From positions 124,001 to 188,000 of the forward strand of contig VXAA01007176.1 in NCBI GenBank assembly GCA_013399115.1: 64,000 nt of DNA. The letters run 5' to 3'. The notes beneath the pieces are model-generated. The model searched no databases. It was not told where the DNA came from and saw only the letters and a list, made by a program, of their open reading frames with translations. Made by a program: the position numbers and the translations under genes. This stretch comes from Anseranas semipalmata. Lineage: Eukaryota > Chordata > Aves > Anseriformes > Anseranatidae. Position 1 is the stretch's first letter, and the number at the start of each line of letters is the position of its first letter. Positions 1 to 13,910 of the stretch are shown in pieces.

Positions 1-3000
1 TACACTGCACATGAAGTGTCCTGTACCCCCCAGCACAAGATGGCCTGAATCTGGATCCACCGTCCTGTTGTTCATGGGAGGAAACCTAGGCAGTTTGCAG
101 AGCTGATGGGCCCAGATATTCTGCAACAGCATCAGGCAGAAAAATACACATGGGTCCTTCCTTGCAAGGCTCCAGGGTCCTCCCAGGATGATTTTAATTT
201 TGCCCATGTCAAGGAGAGGGGAGAATGGCAGGCAGATCTGTGGCAGAGATGAAAATTCAGGATTTCTGGAGTCTCGGTCACACACCATAATCGCAAAATC
301 ATGCTTCCTGTCTTCCATGGATACAGCAAGTCTTTCTTCCCCCTTCATCCCAGAGGGGATGGGATTATTAGGAATGTCCTTAAGCTTCTTTTACTTTTTT
401 TCTTTCTCCTTTCCTTACCCTGACTTCAAAAAAAGATCACACTGTTAAATGTAGTCTGGACTTTGCTTCCAAATACCTTTGGAAGTATGGAATACAGTAC
501 GGATAGGACCAAAAAACTATAGAATAACCAAGCAAGTCACCCTATTATGCAACAGACGGTAGAACTATTTGTGCTGGTAAACTGTGGTTTTCATTCCTCT
601 GAAGGCTGCTTTCCTCCAGGGGATTCCAGTAACTGGACTAACTGAAGTGTGTTTTGACAAGTTATAACAGCACAGAAAACCCACCTATGAAATTACATCC
701 TGGTAGCATCTTCCAAAGTAAACTGAAATCTTGGTATCACAGCTCATTTGGGAAACTACTATGCCATAGCTTTCATTTGTTATGAGAACATAGCTTGAGT
801 TTTTTTGTAGATAAGAAGTGTTGTTATACCTAATGATGTGGCTTAATCTCCTCCAGGATTAGGTTTTTGTACCAGCACGGGCCCTATAGGATCATCTCCT
901 GCAGTTCTAACCACACTAAGAATATATAGTCTTAATTTATTTTCATTTTATCTACTTTCTCTCACTGTATGTAATTCCCTCACAAAGTCATCAGATCACC
1001 CCTAATGTCTGTCTGTCCGTCCCCAAGATGCAAACTAATCAAAGAAAATGCAAACAAGCTGCCAGCGCAGATGCCAACCTGTTGGGAAGACGGGGATGCT
1101 GGCAAAGTTCAAGGCTCAGGCAGCGCTATTCTGAGAAAGCCATCTTGCTACTAAAAATGTGCCCCACAGCAGTGCCCGTGAGCCCTAGCCATGTGCTGGA
1201 GAGGCCTGTCAGGCACAGGACCTGCTCCTGTCACGTAGGTTTTCTTGGTTTATTCCCTTACACCAGAAGCCTGCTGGTCTCAGACCGCCTTTTGCTTGGC
1301 GGTGGCCACGGTGAGAAAACAGGCGTCGGGGGGAAGCTCTGGCAGAAGTGACTCAGCCCCCTCGCACAAAGCACTGCCACCAGGCAGAGAAGCAGAGCCC
1401 GAGGAGAAGCACGGCTTGCACAAGTCCTCGAGTTGCTGGCTACTGACAGCAGGAATAATAAGCACAAGGGTCACTCTTTCTGTGTCTTGTTCTTACGTTC
1501 CTCCAAAGGAATTTGTCACTGCCTGTTCTTGGAGACGTATCTTTGATTGCCATTAGAGCAACTTTTATGAGTAGATAATCTTTGACATTCAAGACTGTGC
1601 TTTCCCCTGTCCTGACCAACACATGTGCCAGCAGGACTGGGAACAGCCTGCAGAGGGTAGATAGGGGCAGAGACGAGCTGGACCTAAGCTAAACAGAGAA
1701 AAAACAGTCCCATTCCTCCTTGTTAAAACCGAGATTTTTGCACCATGACTGAGTTTAGGCTAGAACCTCTTTAATGCGAGGCAATGCCTTATATACAAGT
1801 AATTTAAGATTCAGAGGGCAGATGGCTCCAGTAACAGTAACCATCTCTTCTTCCTCTGGTAAGCTTCAAAATGCTGGAGCATTTTGGAAAGCAAGCCACA
1901 GGAAGTAAGGATGGACTGACTCAGCTCCTACTCCTGAGCTCAGCTGCAGCGTGGACTAGTGAGCACATAGGATCGATATCTACCAGGAAAACAAAGGAGA
2001 CAGAGGCAGTGAAAAGGAAGGAAGTCCCAGACTAAAACATTTAATTTTTCCATATTTTTCTTCCCCAATATCCCAAAACATAAAGCAGACAGATTTTTTG
2101 CAGAAGTGACCAGGATTTATTAAAGACAGGATATTGATATGAAACATTCATGACCCTCAACTTAGCAGTATTTCTCTTGGATGGGGTAATGAAGTGAATT
2201 TATTACATATCAGTGCCAAGACGCTCATAATAAAAATACAGATTACAGTTCTCAGATTCATCAACTCAAACCAGATATTTTTGAAAAAATACACTACAGC
2301 AGGAGGAAGAATGTAGGTCTCATAAGTTACTTGGGTTACTAAAGCTGCATATGAAATACATATTTTATCCAACAACAGGATACAAAGTAAATGATTTGAT
2401 TTTAAAATTCCGGAACAAAGGCACTCTGTGAAGACATGAGAAGGAGAACCCTTGTTGTGTTATCCCAGGTGTGGGGCGTAAGGAGGAAGATATATAGTTA
2501 TGTTGGACATAAACAAAGCAAGCAGAGATTTTATTGCATTGCAAGTTGCTGATTTTACGAGACTTGAAATAAAATAATAAAGCACGGGTAAAGCAAGATA
2601 GAGAAATACTGCAACTTCTCAGGAAGCCTGGCTTCAGGGAAGGTTCAGACAGAACACAGCCACAGCAAAACTTCCAATTGATTGTACCCTGATCACCTGG
2701 TCACCTATTCTCCTCCATTTCTGACCTTCGCTTCTTTCTTTGCTGGGTAATATCTACCGGAGAATCAGCCAAGGAGGATCCATTTATTAAATTATTAATA
2801 GTGAACTTTGAATACTTCATTCCACTTCTGCCACACTCTCTGCAAAAAGGGAAGGTCTCTCTTCAAAACATTCCCAGAGCTTGCCTGCATCGCATCTGCA
2901 TGGCCTGCATGGCTTCAGGAAGACTGAACAGATCAGCATGCTGTGAAAGAAGGAACTCATACATCTTGAGGTGTGATTGATGGCACTGTCACTATGGAAA

Positions 3001-5377
3001 GTTTCCATACATCACAGTATAAGGGACCAACCCTTTAATGACTCAAGGCTCTTCATATCTAGACATACTACCATGGGGAAAAGTTTATTTTGATTTCTGT
3101 GCCAAGGATTTCCAGGGTTTCTAATTCCTCGCTTCTTCCAGCCCACCCTCAGGAAAAACAACAACAACAAAAGCAAAGAAAAATAAAACAAACAAGCAAA
3201 TACCATGGTGTTTCTAATTGCCCTCCAATATAGAACAAGCAAAAAAAAAAAAAAAAAAACCATTTCAAGCTGCTTTTGTTTTGGGAAATTACTAATCATG
3301 AGATCTCTAGTGCATGTCTGTGTTTAGCAGAGAACATAATGGAAAAAAAATAGAGCATTAGTGACTATCCAAGAAAGATTTCAAGAAAACAGGGTGGAAG
3401 GGAGTTGTTTGGATTTAATGTTTCCCCAGCAGCATCTCTAATCCAAACATTACACCACAGGTCAAATGGAGGGGAGCCAGAAAATGAAACACATTAAAAA
3501 TAGCCCTTAAAAAGGAAAGTGAAAGTGGCCGGTCTTGTTCCACCTTTTGTGACCATGAAATGCAAATTCTGTGATGGAAACCAAATTTGGGCTCTGGTAC
3601 CATCACCAACTGTAAGTAAATACTATGCATGGGAAGTCCAACAGAAAAATATAGAGCCAGCTTCTAAAGTTCTTCCAGACTTAGAAATCCAAGCTGGTAC
3701 TACTACTTGTAAGTAAACTTATGTTAATATATTTCTTTTTTTAACTGACAGTATTGATTAAAAATCATGTTATATCAAAAAGCTGGAAGGTGCTTGTAGT
3801 TTTAATACATCAACTCAGTTCTACAAGTCAGCACTATAAAAAAGTGACAAATACCGTGCCACTTTTGACATACAATGAACTGACCGCAGGCCTTTGCCCT
3901 AACACTACCACGCTGCCTCCTCGCAGACAGAGGAGTTCAGCAAAGCTCTCTCACAAGGCAGACTGCCACCAAGATCAGAGAAACGGCATCTGGCAGCTGC
4001 CTTGGTAATAATCTATAGCCATAAGGTTAAGTCTTCACAGCTCCGTACCCTAGCTAACAGCCTGGTTCACACATTGCAATACTCGGTTGTCTTCTAGACG
4101 TTCCCTTGAACTGAAGGAAATTAACCTTTCTCATGTTTGATAACACTCAGACTTTTCATCCTGATGCCGATACAGGCTCATTTCTCCTTTACTTCATGAG
4201 GCCTCGAGGTTTAAGAAGCTGAGGGAAGAGAGAGCCTTGTGGCAATGGAAAGCAGCGACGCCGTCCCTAGCAGATCCTCACGACAGGTTACCTGCGATCC
4301 CCCTCAACGCCTCTCAAACTGGCGACATCGCAGAACGCCTGTAAGGCAGTTTTTTCTCTCTTCTCCAGCTGCTCTTTGAGGGGGAGACGTGCACCATTAC
4401 ACAGGGAACCAGAGGGTTAAGCATTACACTGCCTGAAGGACAGAGCACTCGAGGCCCAAACAAGCAAAATGCCTTGGTCGAAGAAAAGGCAATTCCAAAC
4501 TTCTTGTCAAGCGTTATTGAGGAAAAAAAGTGATCTGACTGGAGGATGAAATGAGCAGCAACTTGCAGTAACAAAGCAAGAAATATTCGATTTGGGAGAA
4601 AAGTCTGAAGCATTCTCAGAGAGTGCTGACAAAGCTCGAAAAAATGACTCTGTCCTGAGGCTGGAGGGAGACTCCCTCAGCAGGAGGGGACACCTGCCTA
4701 TCCTGACATGTCACCTGGTGGGAAAAGCAGCAACAGAGAAAAACTGGGCAGAGAGAGACAAGTGCTCTGCTTTGGAATTCACCCAGACAGGGAAACTTGT
4801 GCAAATACTGCAAGCTGATTTTTTTTATTTCAGGCTTCTGGAAGGAGCAAGCTCTGCATCTCTTAAAAGGAACAGGCACATGTAAACAACGCTCCAGGGA
4901 AAAGACGTTGATGAAAGGTATTGTGCTGGGCGTTGAAATGAAAACAGAAAAGTGCTCCAAACAGCCAAGGGCTCCGCAGGGGTCTGAACAAAGGTAAAGT
5001 GCAGGCTTGCAAGGTTTCAAAGACTGATTTCGACCTGGCCTTACGTGCCTTCCTGAATGGTGAGACTCCCGCAATGCCGTGCATGGGGCAAGTTGGGCTT
5101 CCAAGAACATGATCCACAACAGCTAGCAGACTGAGCAAGGAACGACCTACAGAAATGAGAAATACCAAGCATACTCCTCTCGACACTTTGAGCACCTAGC
5201 AGAGGGCTACCAGGAGGTGTCTCCAGTCAGGGTTCTCAGCCTAGAATCCTCTTCCGGAGCTGAATAAACCCTGTATTTCACAAGCGAGCAATGTTACAGT
5301 CCTCTCTAATAAGATCCGAGGACCAGTGCTGCCGCTGACCCACTTCGTCCAGCATCCCTTGGCACCCACAGTTCATT
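1..5377. other. Probable CRADD intron, no gene recognised
   Basis: AT-rich non-coding sequence. All open frames are short and match no family I recognise. It holds a poly-A run of about 19 at 3,241. I see no RNA gene. Assignment to the CRADD intron is inferred from the absence of the death-domain exon and the minus orientation of the gene. Confidence 0.6.
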
Positions 5378-5436
5378 TCTCAGGTTTGAATCCACACCTC
5401 TCAGATCCCAGGATAGTGCTCTAACCTCTTGTCCCT
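5378..5436 (-). repeat. tRNA-derived SINE relic (head region)
   Basis: The minus strand has an A-box-like GGTTAGAGCACT (5,415-5,426) and, 21 bases further on, a B-box-like GGATTCAAACC (5,383-5,393). This is the spacing and wording of the tRNA-like head of old amniote SINEs. There is no intact tRNA cloverleaf, so this is a repeat and not a tRNA gene. The body and tail of the element are not recognisable. Confidence 0.55.
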
Positions 5437-8400
5437 GCTAGTGAAGCTGTTCTTCTGGCTGCCTTCTGACACAGAAAGCACACATGGCTTTCTAGCCTCC
5501 TGCCTAGGTGCTGGGAGCCTTCGCTCTCAGCCTGTTACCTCCCATGGCTGAGATGACCCTGACCCCTGACACGACCCGCACCAAGCCGCACAGTTTTTAG
5601 GACGATAATAAAAGAGTCAGTTCTGAAGCCTTACAGGGCAAATTTCCCCTTCAGACCAGTGGTTTCTGGAGGGTTTGCAAATGACCCATAAAACTCTGGG
5701 CCTGAGCTGCAGAAGGAGATGAGTCTCAAACAGAGCACAATGAAACTTCCCTGTCGCAGTGATCCCAGCGGAAGCCAGGGAGGAAATGGGAAAATTGAGT
5801 CAACTGAGTAAGCAGTCATGGCCAGGAATGTCTTTGGTTTCTAAACTGCCTGATTGAAAAAAAAAGGGGGGGGGGGGGGGGGAGGCTGTGGTAGAAAAAG
5901 CCCAGTCAATCAATTAGTCAGTCATTTCCAGTTCAAATATTTCCATAAGTGCTTGGCAGTGTTTTCTATGTAAGGGATGTCTACTGCTGGTGAAAGATTT
6001 CTTAGATGGCAGAGAATTCCTCTTGATGACAAACTCTCCTCAGACAAACTCCAGTCTAGGCAATTTCCCTTTGGAAGCCCTCACAACTTGTTAATTTGTT
6101 CAAGGATTTTGAGTCTTCTTAAAAGAAAAGCCAATTGGCTATCAGTTGCATTTCTGAACCTGATACACGGAAAGAGAGAGACAGTACTGAAGTATAGGAA
6201 AATTCCTAAATTTAAGACACCAGTAACACATTACGTATCTGACCTGAATACTCTACCTTCAGAGAAAACATTTACACAAGTCCTTGATGTGTCCCAAACA
6301 GCTCTACAAACAAGCTATGTTTAAGAATAATTTTGTCTATTACTGAAATTCAGCCTCATCTGAATTATAACTTGGCAGCTGAAAGCTGGCAACTCTTAAA
6401 TAGAAGAGTATATAGCTAAAAGTAAAGAGAAATACTGCAATCTTTTATATTCTGATAACCTAAACTCCTCCATAAGTTCTAAAATCTAATTAATTTGAGA
6501 TTTGGCTGTGTTGTTTGAATTTAGGCATCTCTTCTTACAGAAGATATTGTGGGTTTTTAGTCAGTCCCATGAGCTCAATAGAGATTTACAAGATAAGGAG
6601 TTCGTGATCTGGCTCTGCAAGCCAGCGGCAGTTCTGTTCCACTCATTAAAGCTATTAAAGCATATATGAACATCATGGCATTCTGTCACCTTCTGCTCTG
6701 CTGCTGATGGGCTGCGTCCTTTGAGATCACCTTCTATGCTTCCTGCATGAATCAATTTGGTCTTGCAGGTTTGCTGAAAATCCAGAAGGCTTTGCCAAGA
6801 ATCTAGAAGCTCTTCTCTCCGATCCATGTCTTTGTCACAGCCAGACAACTGCCTTACAAGTAAAGCAATGTGCATATGAACATAACACGCCTGAGTCCAA
6901 ACTGGAGAGCAGGGCACAGCCAGACTCTGATTATTAATCCCAGATCAGACCATACTCCCACAACGGGATGTACAAGACAGCAAGCACGCAAGTAGGATTA
7001 TGAAAACTAATGACACAAAGACAAATTTTAATTATGGCACGTAAGTGTCTCCATTGGGCAAAAATATCTAAAAGTATCTACTCCTTTTTTCCTAAACTTC
7101 AAAAAGTGGTTACAATGCCACTAATGAAGGATCTGCAATCACAGCACTTGATGGCTTTGTCTTATTTTTCTTAATTGGTTATGCTGGCAAATTACATATG
7201 AGGACAGATGATAAATATTTCTCATACTGGAGAATGCTCTAATGCTTTCTTATAAAGAGATCTAAATAATGCCATTTCTCAGGGTGTTTTTTTTTAATTT
7301 TTTTTTAGCTTTGAAATCGGAAGTGAAGTGCTCATCAGCTGCAAAGTGCTACTTTAATATCACCCATGCAACAATTACCTCTGCAATAACCTTCATTAGA
7401 TTAAATTACACACTATCCTTCCTCAGCTTGGTGTGAAGAATAGCTGGAGAATAAAACAAGAAAAAAAAGAAAAAACACTGGAAAGCTATTGTACAGTACA
7501 GTGCCTGTACAACAAAGGTGAAGGTACTTGCTGCAAGGAAACCATGTATTGATTAAGAGCTGCCTGCCTTTGTTTGAAGTCTTAAATAAAGCCTAAGTGA
7601 AGTCCCCATGCCTATTCCAATGTTCATTTCACTGATGCAGTGTCATTGCTGAAAATACACATATATGACTGAATAATTCAACGGTGCTGCAATACCCAGT
7701 CACGAGGAGTTAAACAATGAAGACAATTTTGTTATCTTAATTTTCAATAATTCTTGTAGCAACCCAAATATTCTTGTGAGGTCTCTTTCCATACAGAGCA
7801 GAGGTTTATTGATTTCCTTATTTTCTCTGAATAACCAGTAACTGTCTGTTTCTTTAAATTCCATTCTAAAAATATGACTGTCTGTACTTGCTGGCTTCTA
7901 GCAAACATACGTAGCTATTAAAACTGTGAGTTTTTGAAGTGCGATTTGCTCTGAAAAGTGGCTCATCAAAATGACATTAAAATTCTGCATGTTTTATGTC
8001 TCAGTGACTTCCAGATAAATTAATTCCAATTACAAGACATAGGTTTGGGGGGAATTTTTGGTAGTGTCTTTTCTTCTCAGCCCCACTGACCACCTAGGAC
8101 TTCAAAACTCAGCTGCACTCTTTTTGATTTAGTCATTAACACTGGTAATAGCAACAGTGCAGGACAAGACATGCATTTAAGAGAACAGAGCACTGTAAGC
8201 AAAAGCAGAAGGTAATAACTGAGAAAAAAGCTAATTCAGTGACACTGAATAGAAAATGGTTCATAACTGTACAAAATAATCAGCATTCTGAAAACAAAAG
8301 TAACAAAAATGGGACTGGTGGGTTTCAAGATGTTGTGAGCAAGGCACATCCTTCATTGATGGATAATTCTGTAGCAAGGCCATGAGCAACCACAGCACCA

Positions 8401-9444
8401 GCAGTAAGAGAAGACCAAGAACAACTGTACAACAGAGGTGGACTCCAACAGAGCTGACTCTAACAAGATGAAGGGATCTGCTCCAAGATCTGCAGCCCCA
8501 GAGCATAGCTTGAATACTAAATTATGGATCTCGTCCGCATCCTTCGATAGGCAACGTGCTGTGCCAGGACAGACAGCTCGGGGCTCTCTGCCGTGGGCCC
8601 TGCCTGTGGCACCTCCCCACCCCACGACTGGTGCTGGGTAGCTGCTGGTTCGGGTGACGTATCTGATCATAACCTTGTGAAGTCCTGCCTAAGCTGGACC
8701 AGTAACATTGATCGTGTCTGTAGCCAACATGTTTGCTGGAAAGAATGTGGAACTGCTTATGCTCTTTGACATATATTTACACTGTGAAGCAAGCACCAGC
8801 TGCTGAAGTCTCAATGGAGAGAGGATATTGCCAGCTCTATCCCAGCTAGTTTGGATCTCTGAAAGTGGTCACAGCTTTCCTTCCTTGGCCCTTAGAAATC
8901 TTGTTGAAACTGGGGGAACAGGTTGAGAAGGAAAAGGAGACCACAAGCAGCAAGCCAATGATCAGTGTCCCTGAACTCATGCTGCTGGAATTAAAATGTT
9001 GGCTTTGTTAACGCCTTTGTCAGCAAAGAGATCAATCACAGGAAGCCCCACTGATGCTTATCAGCTCGGTATCAGCTTCTCAAGAATCGCCCTTCTGCTC
9101 TGCAAGTTCACAAGTTTATTTTTACCTCCTGAAAGTGAAGAGCTAACAGAGATACTCCATACAGATAACATCATTTCAGGAGTTCAGGAGCTCTCAGGTT
9201 CCCAAAGAAACAATGAAGGGGATTTTACTTGTTTTTCTTGTCAAGTGTCACAGAGATAATGTCCTTCAGGTTCTCCACTGTAGATTATTGATAAAAATGA
9301 GAATACAGTATTATATTTATGGGTCAGAGCTCCAAACCATTCATGGGATGTGATGTCTTCTAAACACCATGTCTGGAAACTACATACTCAGCGATGCTCC
9401 CCAAATCATTCTGGAAACATCTATGATTTTTGCACACACAGGGC
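5437..9444. other. Probable intron, no gene recognised
   Basis: Non-coding DNA. The notable items are the A9G17 homopolymer junction at 5,857-5,882 and AT-rich stretches around 7.2-7.9 kb. Open frames here (up to 118 codons) show no family similarity that I recognise. Confidence 0.6.
5857..5882 (+). repeat. A9-G17 homopolymer junction
   Basis: Nine A residues are followed directly by seventeen G residues. A G17 run is rare, can form a G-quadruplex, and is error-prone in sequencing. Confidence 0.9.
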
Positions 9445-10045
9445 ATGTGCTCCAGCCCCAGCTGTCTTGGTGGGCCTTTGGTGAACTCACTCCAGTTTAT
9501 CAACGTCGTTCCTTTACTCAGGGGGCCAAAACTAGCCGCAGTGTCTAGGTGTGATCTGATGACTGCTAGGGCAGATAATCATTTCCTTCGATCTACTGGC
9601 CCTGCTCCTCCTGACAGAGCCCAGGATGCTGTTGGTCCCCTTTGCTGCTGGGGCATACTGCTGGCTCGTGTTTGGCTTGCTGCGTATCAGAGCCCTACAG
9701 TCCCTTTCAGCACAGCTGCTCCCCAGACAGTCAGTCCCCAGCCTGTACTGCTGCCAGGAGGTCTTCCTTCCCACATGCAGGACTTTGCATTTGTCCCTGT
9801 TGAATTTCATAAGGTTGTCATCGACACATTCCTCCATCCTGTCTAGGTAGCTCTGAATGGCAGCCTTGTGCTTCAGCACACTGACTTGTTCCCCCAGTTC
9901 GACGGCATCTGTAAACCTGGCGAACGTGCACTCAGTCTCCTACCCCAGGTCCTTGCTACTAAACAGAGCATATGCCAGGACAGGCCCCGTGCCACTCCGC
10001 TTGCCACAGGTCCAGGCTGAGCGTGAGCCATTAACCACTGAAAGA
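9445..10045 (-). mobile_element. CR1 LINE fragment, end of ORF2 (reverse transcriptase)
   Basis: Minus-strand translation gives a decayed CR1 ORF2 C-terminal region: DDNLMKFNRDKCKVLHVGRK, then QYRLG, SQQYAPAAKGTNSILGSVRR and SRASRSKE. These correspond to the CR1 pattern [17 protein letters not shown] / QYRLG / SQQCALAAKKANSILGCI / SRSREV. In another frame the fragment continues toward a DVDKLE segment near its low-coordinate end. The frame is broken by indels and stops. The 5' part of ORF2 and the 3' UTR are missing, so it is a dead, truncated copy. Confidence 0.85.
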
Positions 10046-13000
10046 GCCCATTCCAAACTCATACCACCACAGAGCAAGCGGCTGCATATCCTATGCAAAA
10101 ATGAGTGCTTTCACAACAGCAGTATCACGAACTGCTTTGTGGGCCACAGTGTTTGAAAAGAGCATCAAAAAGTGTGTGCTTCTCTTATTTGGACTAAATG
10201 AGTCTGTGGACACTAAAAAGCCACCATCTGTGCACAGAATACATAATCTTCTTGAAAAGATTAGTTGTGCTCATACTTCCCATTTGGTAATCATATTTTT
10301 ATATTTAGTACCCATCACCATGTCAGCAACACTCACTGAATACAAAGGAACAGAAAGACAGATGCAAGCCACCCTTGAGCACAGGTGCTTACCAGGTTAA
10401 CAGGCAGCTTATACATAAAAAACAGTAAGGAAAAATTAGCTTTTTTCCTCACCCTACAGTTTGCCAAACTCATAGACACAGGATGTTCTGGAGGCTGAAG
10501 TGAAATTGGGTTCAAAACAAATTAGAAAAACTCAGAGGATAAATAGTCTCCAGTGACTACAAAACACAGTGATCCCGATGCTGCTTTGGACACATTTAGG
10601 TCCTCTACCTCTCCATCAGTATTTCCTACCAGACTCTTTCAGAGATGCAACACTGTGCTAGGTAGGCTCTTTTTCCAAGCCAATCCACAGCTTTTACTAG
10701 GCTTTTCTAATAAAGAGAAATGCTTAAAAATAGAGCCTCTCACCAAAATAAATACATAAACAAATTCCATCAATGGCTTCAGAGTTTCGTTTTAAGCTCC
10801 AGCAGAAAGATCCTACCATTTTGTTTGAGCTGTCATGGTATTTCAGGCTGGTGCTAAATACTTCTAACAGGCTATCATTTAATATTAGATGCTATGATGC
10901 AAAAAAAAGAAATTAATCAATCCAGAGTACCAAGTCCAGATCGTCTGAATACCTGGAGTAATTATAAGAATGATTTCAGAACTTCTAGAAATTGCTATCT
11001 CTGTTAACAGGTTATGCAGCATCTTCCAACAGACAGTATCCATTCCTAAAGCAGCTGGCTAAACTTGAGAGAAAAACTGTAGTTTGCTTCAGATAATCAC
11101 CTTCCAACTCTCCCTCCAAAATTCTCCTTTGCTATGCTGCCTACAAAACCTCAATAATATTTTGAGCACTGAGGTGCTGAGTTCAGTACATACCATGCTG
11201 CTGACAAATATCATTTTGTTAAGCACTGTGGGCCATGGGAGGTTGTTTGCTTGCTAAATAATTGCACTGGTGTAAATAAAGGTTGGGATTTCTGAGAGGC
11301 CCAGCAGATTACGATTGCTGTTGGTTGGCCTAAAAGAAAAATAATTTATTTTTCCATAACTCAAAAGAAGGAATTGAGTTCTTCAAATTAGGCAAGAGGC
11401 AATGAAATGTGTAACACACCAACTGGCCAGTTTGGAATGCACTGAGAAGGTGGGAAAGATGATGCGATGCAGGACAATGAGAGTACTTGGGTATGACATT
11501 TGAGAGGCAGGGCTGAGATAAAGTTTTGGTAAGATATTTGTAAGGTCATTGTGACACTGAATATATTCAAAATCCACAAGCAGGGTAAATATAATAAAAG
11601 TGAGGTTAATATAATAAAAACCAAATGTGATGATCTGATTTATACAATTTATGAAAGGCTGTGCATTTGTAGCTTCCTCCAAAATGATAACTCTTTATCT
11701 CAACAGAGCAAGATCACCAAAATGTAAGTATGAAAGAGATCTCAGGCTGTTAGTGGAGTTACGCATTTTAAGAATACCTCTTTGATTTTAGTAATAAAGC
11801 ATGGTTCTGCTTAAACCAGCTGACAACTTTAGTAACAAATGATTTATTCCGTGCTATGATAATTTATTTAAAGTATGACTTAGAGCAGGAACCATCTGTA
11901 AAATTAAGGTGACACTTTGCATTTACATAATGGTCCCTGGTTATTCCCTTAGCCTGTCATAAAAAGCCTTTAATAAAAATAACATCAAAAATGCACTAAT
12001 TAAAGAAATGTTTCACAGTCCAAAAAAAAAATCTGACAACAAATACCAATTTCCCAATGACGTATTACTTCCTATCATCTTCTCAGCCCTTTGCAGAAGG
12101 ATCAGAGCTATTACTGTGTTCTGAGAACAACTCTCCCAGAATTGTAGTTTACTGATTTCTGAAATGCATTATAAATGCTGTTCTCATTTTTAGGCCAGTT
12201 ATTTGCATAACCAACTTTTCTCATAGTTGGAGTTTCTATAGGTGGGTCAGGTAAGAGCAGGTAATGTGCTTAGCAATTCATGCCAGAGATTTCTAGAGAA
12301 GACTACTGGAGTTGATTGGGAACTAAACCCTGACACATGGACATGCTTTTGTAAGTCTCAGACTTGGTTCACAACAATCTGTTATTTCTGATTCACGGGA
12401 CCACGGACACAATTCAGCCAGATGTCAAATATTCTCACTGCCACGCTGGTTTCAATGGGAGAACCATAAGCAGTGAGAGAACTATGACCTAGCTACAGGA
12501 GTCACAGCGTACTTTCTGCTGCCACAGGAAAATTATTTCACTAAATTATATGGGTTTCTTAATTGCTCAACACATTATTAATTCATAGCTGACTCATCTT
12601 CAAGGCCTTGGATCACAACAATCACAAGAAAAAAAAACATGTTGTATTTGTGGTACCTTCCATCCCTATCCACAGAGCTAAGCATTTGTGAATTAGCCAA
12701 ATGTTTTCTTTGTTGCATAAATGGACATTTTGAGCTACAGTACTTTTGCTCCTAGCCCATCCTTTCCTTGTATCTATTCTTCAGAAAAGCCTGACTGACT
12801 TCACCAGAAGCTACAAGAACTTGTGAACTACTTGATACACTACAAACTGCGGTGTGGGAGGCCAGGCTAGGCAGGACCTTACAAGTCCCCGCTTCCTCCC
12901 GCCAGCCCCAGCTTTAAAATTGCATTGACAGGATTCTTCTCGTCTAAGCCTCCTCCCTAGCTCTTAATCGCTGGAGCATTTTTCCTCTCCCTCCAGGAGA

Positions 13001-13524
13001 GTTATGGGGTTCCTCAGCTCCATCCCCACACGGTTACACCATGACGGTGGAGAGCAGCTGCTACGAGTTGCTCCCTCATCTTTCAGTTGCTCAGTTTTGA
13101 TTGTGGGTAGATTGCCTCATCTTTCTAAATGACTGCAGCCACTTCTTCGACCTCTTCAAGCTTTTCTGCGAACCTAATCCTATTTTAAGCAGACTTTTTA
13201 CAAGCGTGGCAACAGCTGAATTTCAAGGGCCAGTGCTGGAGGGATTTCGCAGGGGTGCAGCAAGGCTCCTGCACACTCTTGCCTGTCCTCGGACAGGGAG
13301 ATGGGAACAGGTTACCGGCTCCAGAATGGTCTCTCTGGCACCTCAGGAGCAGGTGCAACGTGGTCTAGAGGCAGGACAGATGTGTGTCTTGGCACAAGGA
13401 GCTATTAGCCACCATCTTTCCCAGGGTTATGCTACTTTTTGGCCTCTCTCATAATGGATGAGTGTTGCAGTAGCAGAGAGTGGATGAGGGGCCACATAGG
13501 ATCTAGAGATAGGTGCTGAACCCC
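10046..13524. other. Probable intron, no gene recognised
   Basis: AT-rich, with only short unrelated reading frames. A direct repeat of an ATAATAAAA-type unit lies near 11,584-11,622. A faint palindrome-type motif near 12,410-12,480 was too weak to call. Confidence 0.6.
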
Positions 13525-13910
13525 CCACATCTAGTCTAACCTTTTGCATCACCACAACCATTCTTTGTCAGACTGTTGCTCTTGCACTAAGTTGCAAGAG
13601 CACAGTTGCACTAACTGCTCGAATACAGGACAAATTCATGTTTGCCTACAGTGCATCTTCCAGAAAATCCTCTGGTCTTTACTTGCAGATATGGAGAAAT
13701 ATTTAATTTGCCAACCAGCAATTTCCTCCAAAGGTTAGCCACCTCTCTTATTAAAAATATGAACCCTGCTTCTAATTTGAAAATTTATGGCCTCAGCTTC
13801 CAGGCACGGATTCCTGTTATGCCTTCTGCTCCTGTTAAAGTGACCTTTTAGTAACCCACTATTTTAGCATCAAGTATTTTCTCCCCATGAATGTACTTAC
13901 ACAGTACAAA
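13525..13910 (-). mobile_element. Ancient L3/CR1-like LINE 3' region relic
   Basis: In plus-strand reading, CATCTAGTCTAACCTTTTGC opens the block. It ends with an AATTTGAAAATTTATGGCCT…CTTCCAGGCACGGATTCCTG…CTCCCCATGAATGTACTTAC series. The same order of phrases is seen in the reverse complement of old L3/CR1-type 3' regions common in turtles and crocodilians. Divergence is high. The family name is from memory; a repeat-library search should confirm it. Confidence 0.6.

Noticed and set aside
5378..5436. tRNA gene
   Set aside because: A and B boxes are present in degraded form, but no acceptor stem or cloverleaf can be drawn; a SINE head explains it better.
12400..12480. Possible palindromic repeat with GGTTTCAATGGGAG centre
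   Set aside because: The arms do not match each other well enough to call.
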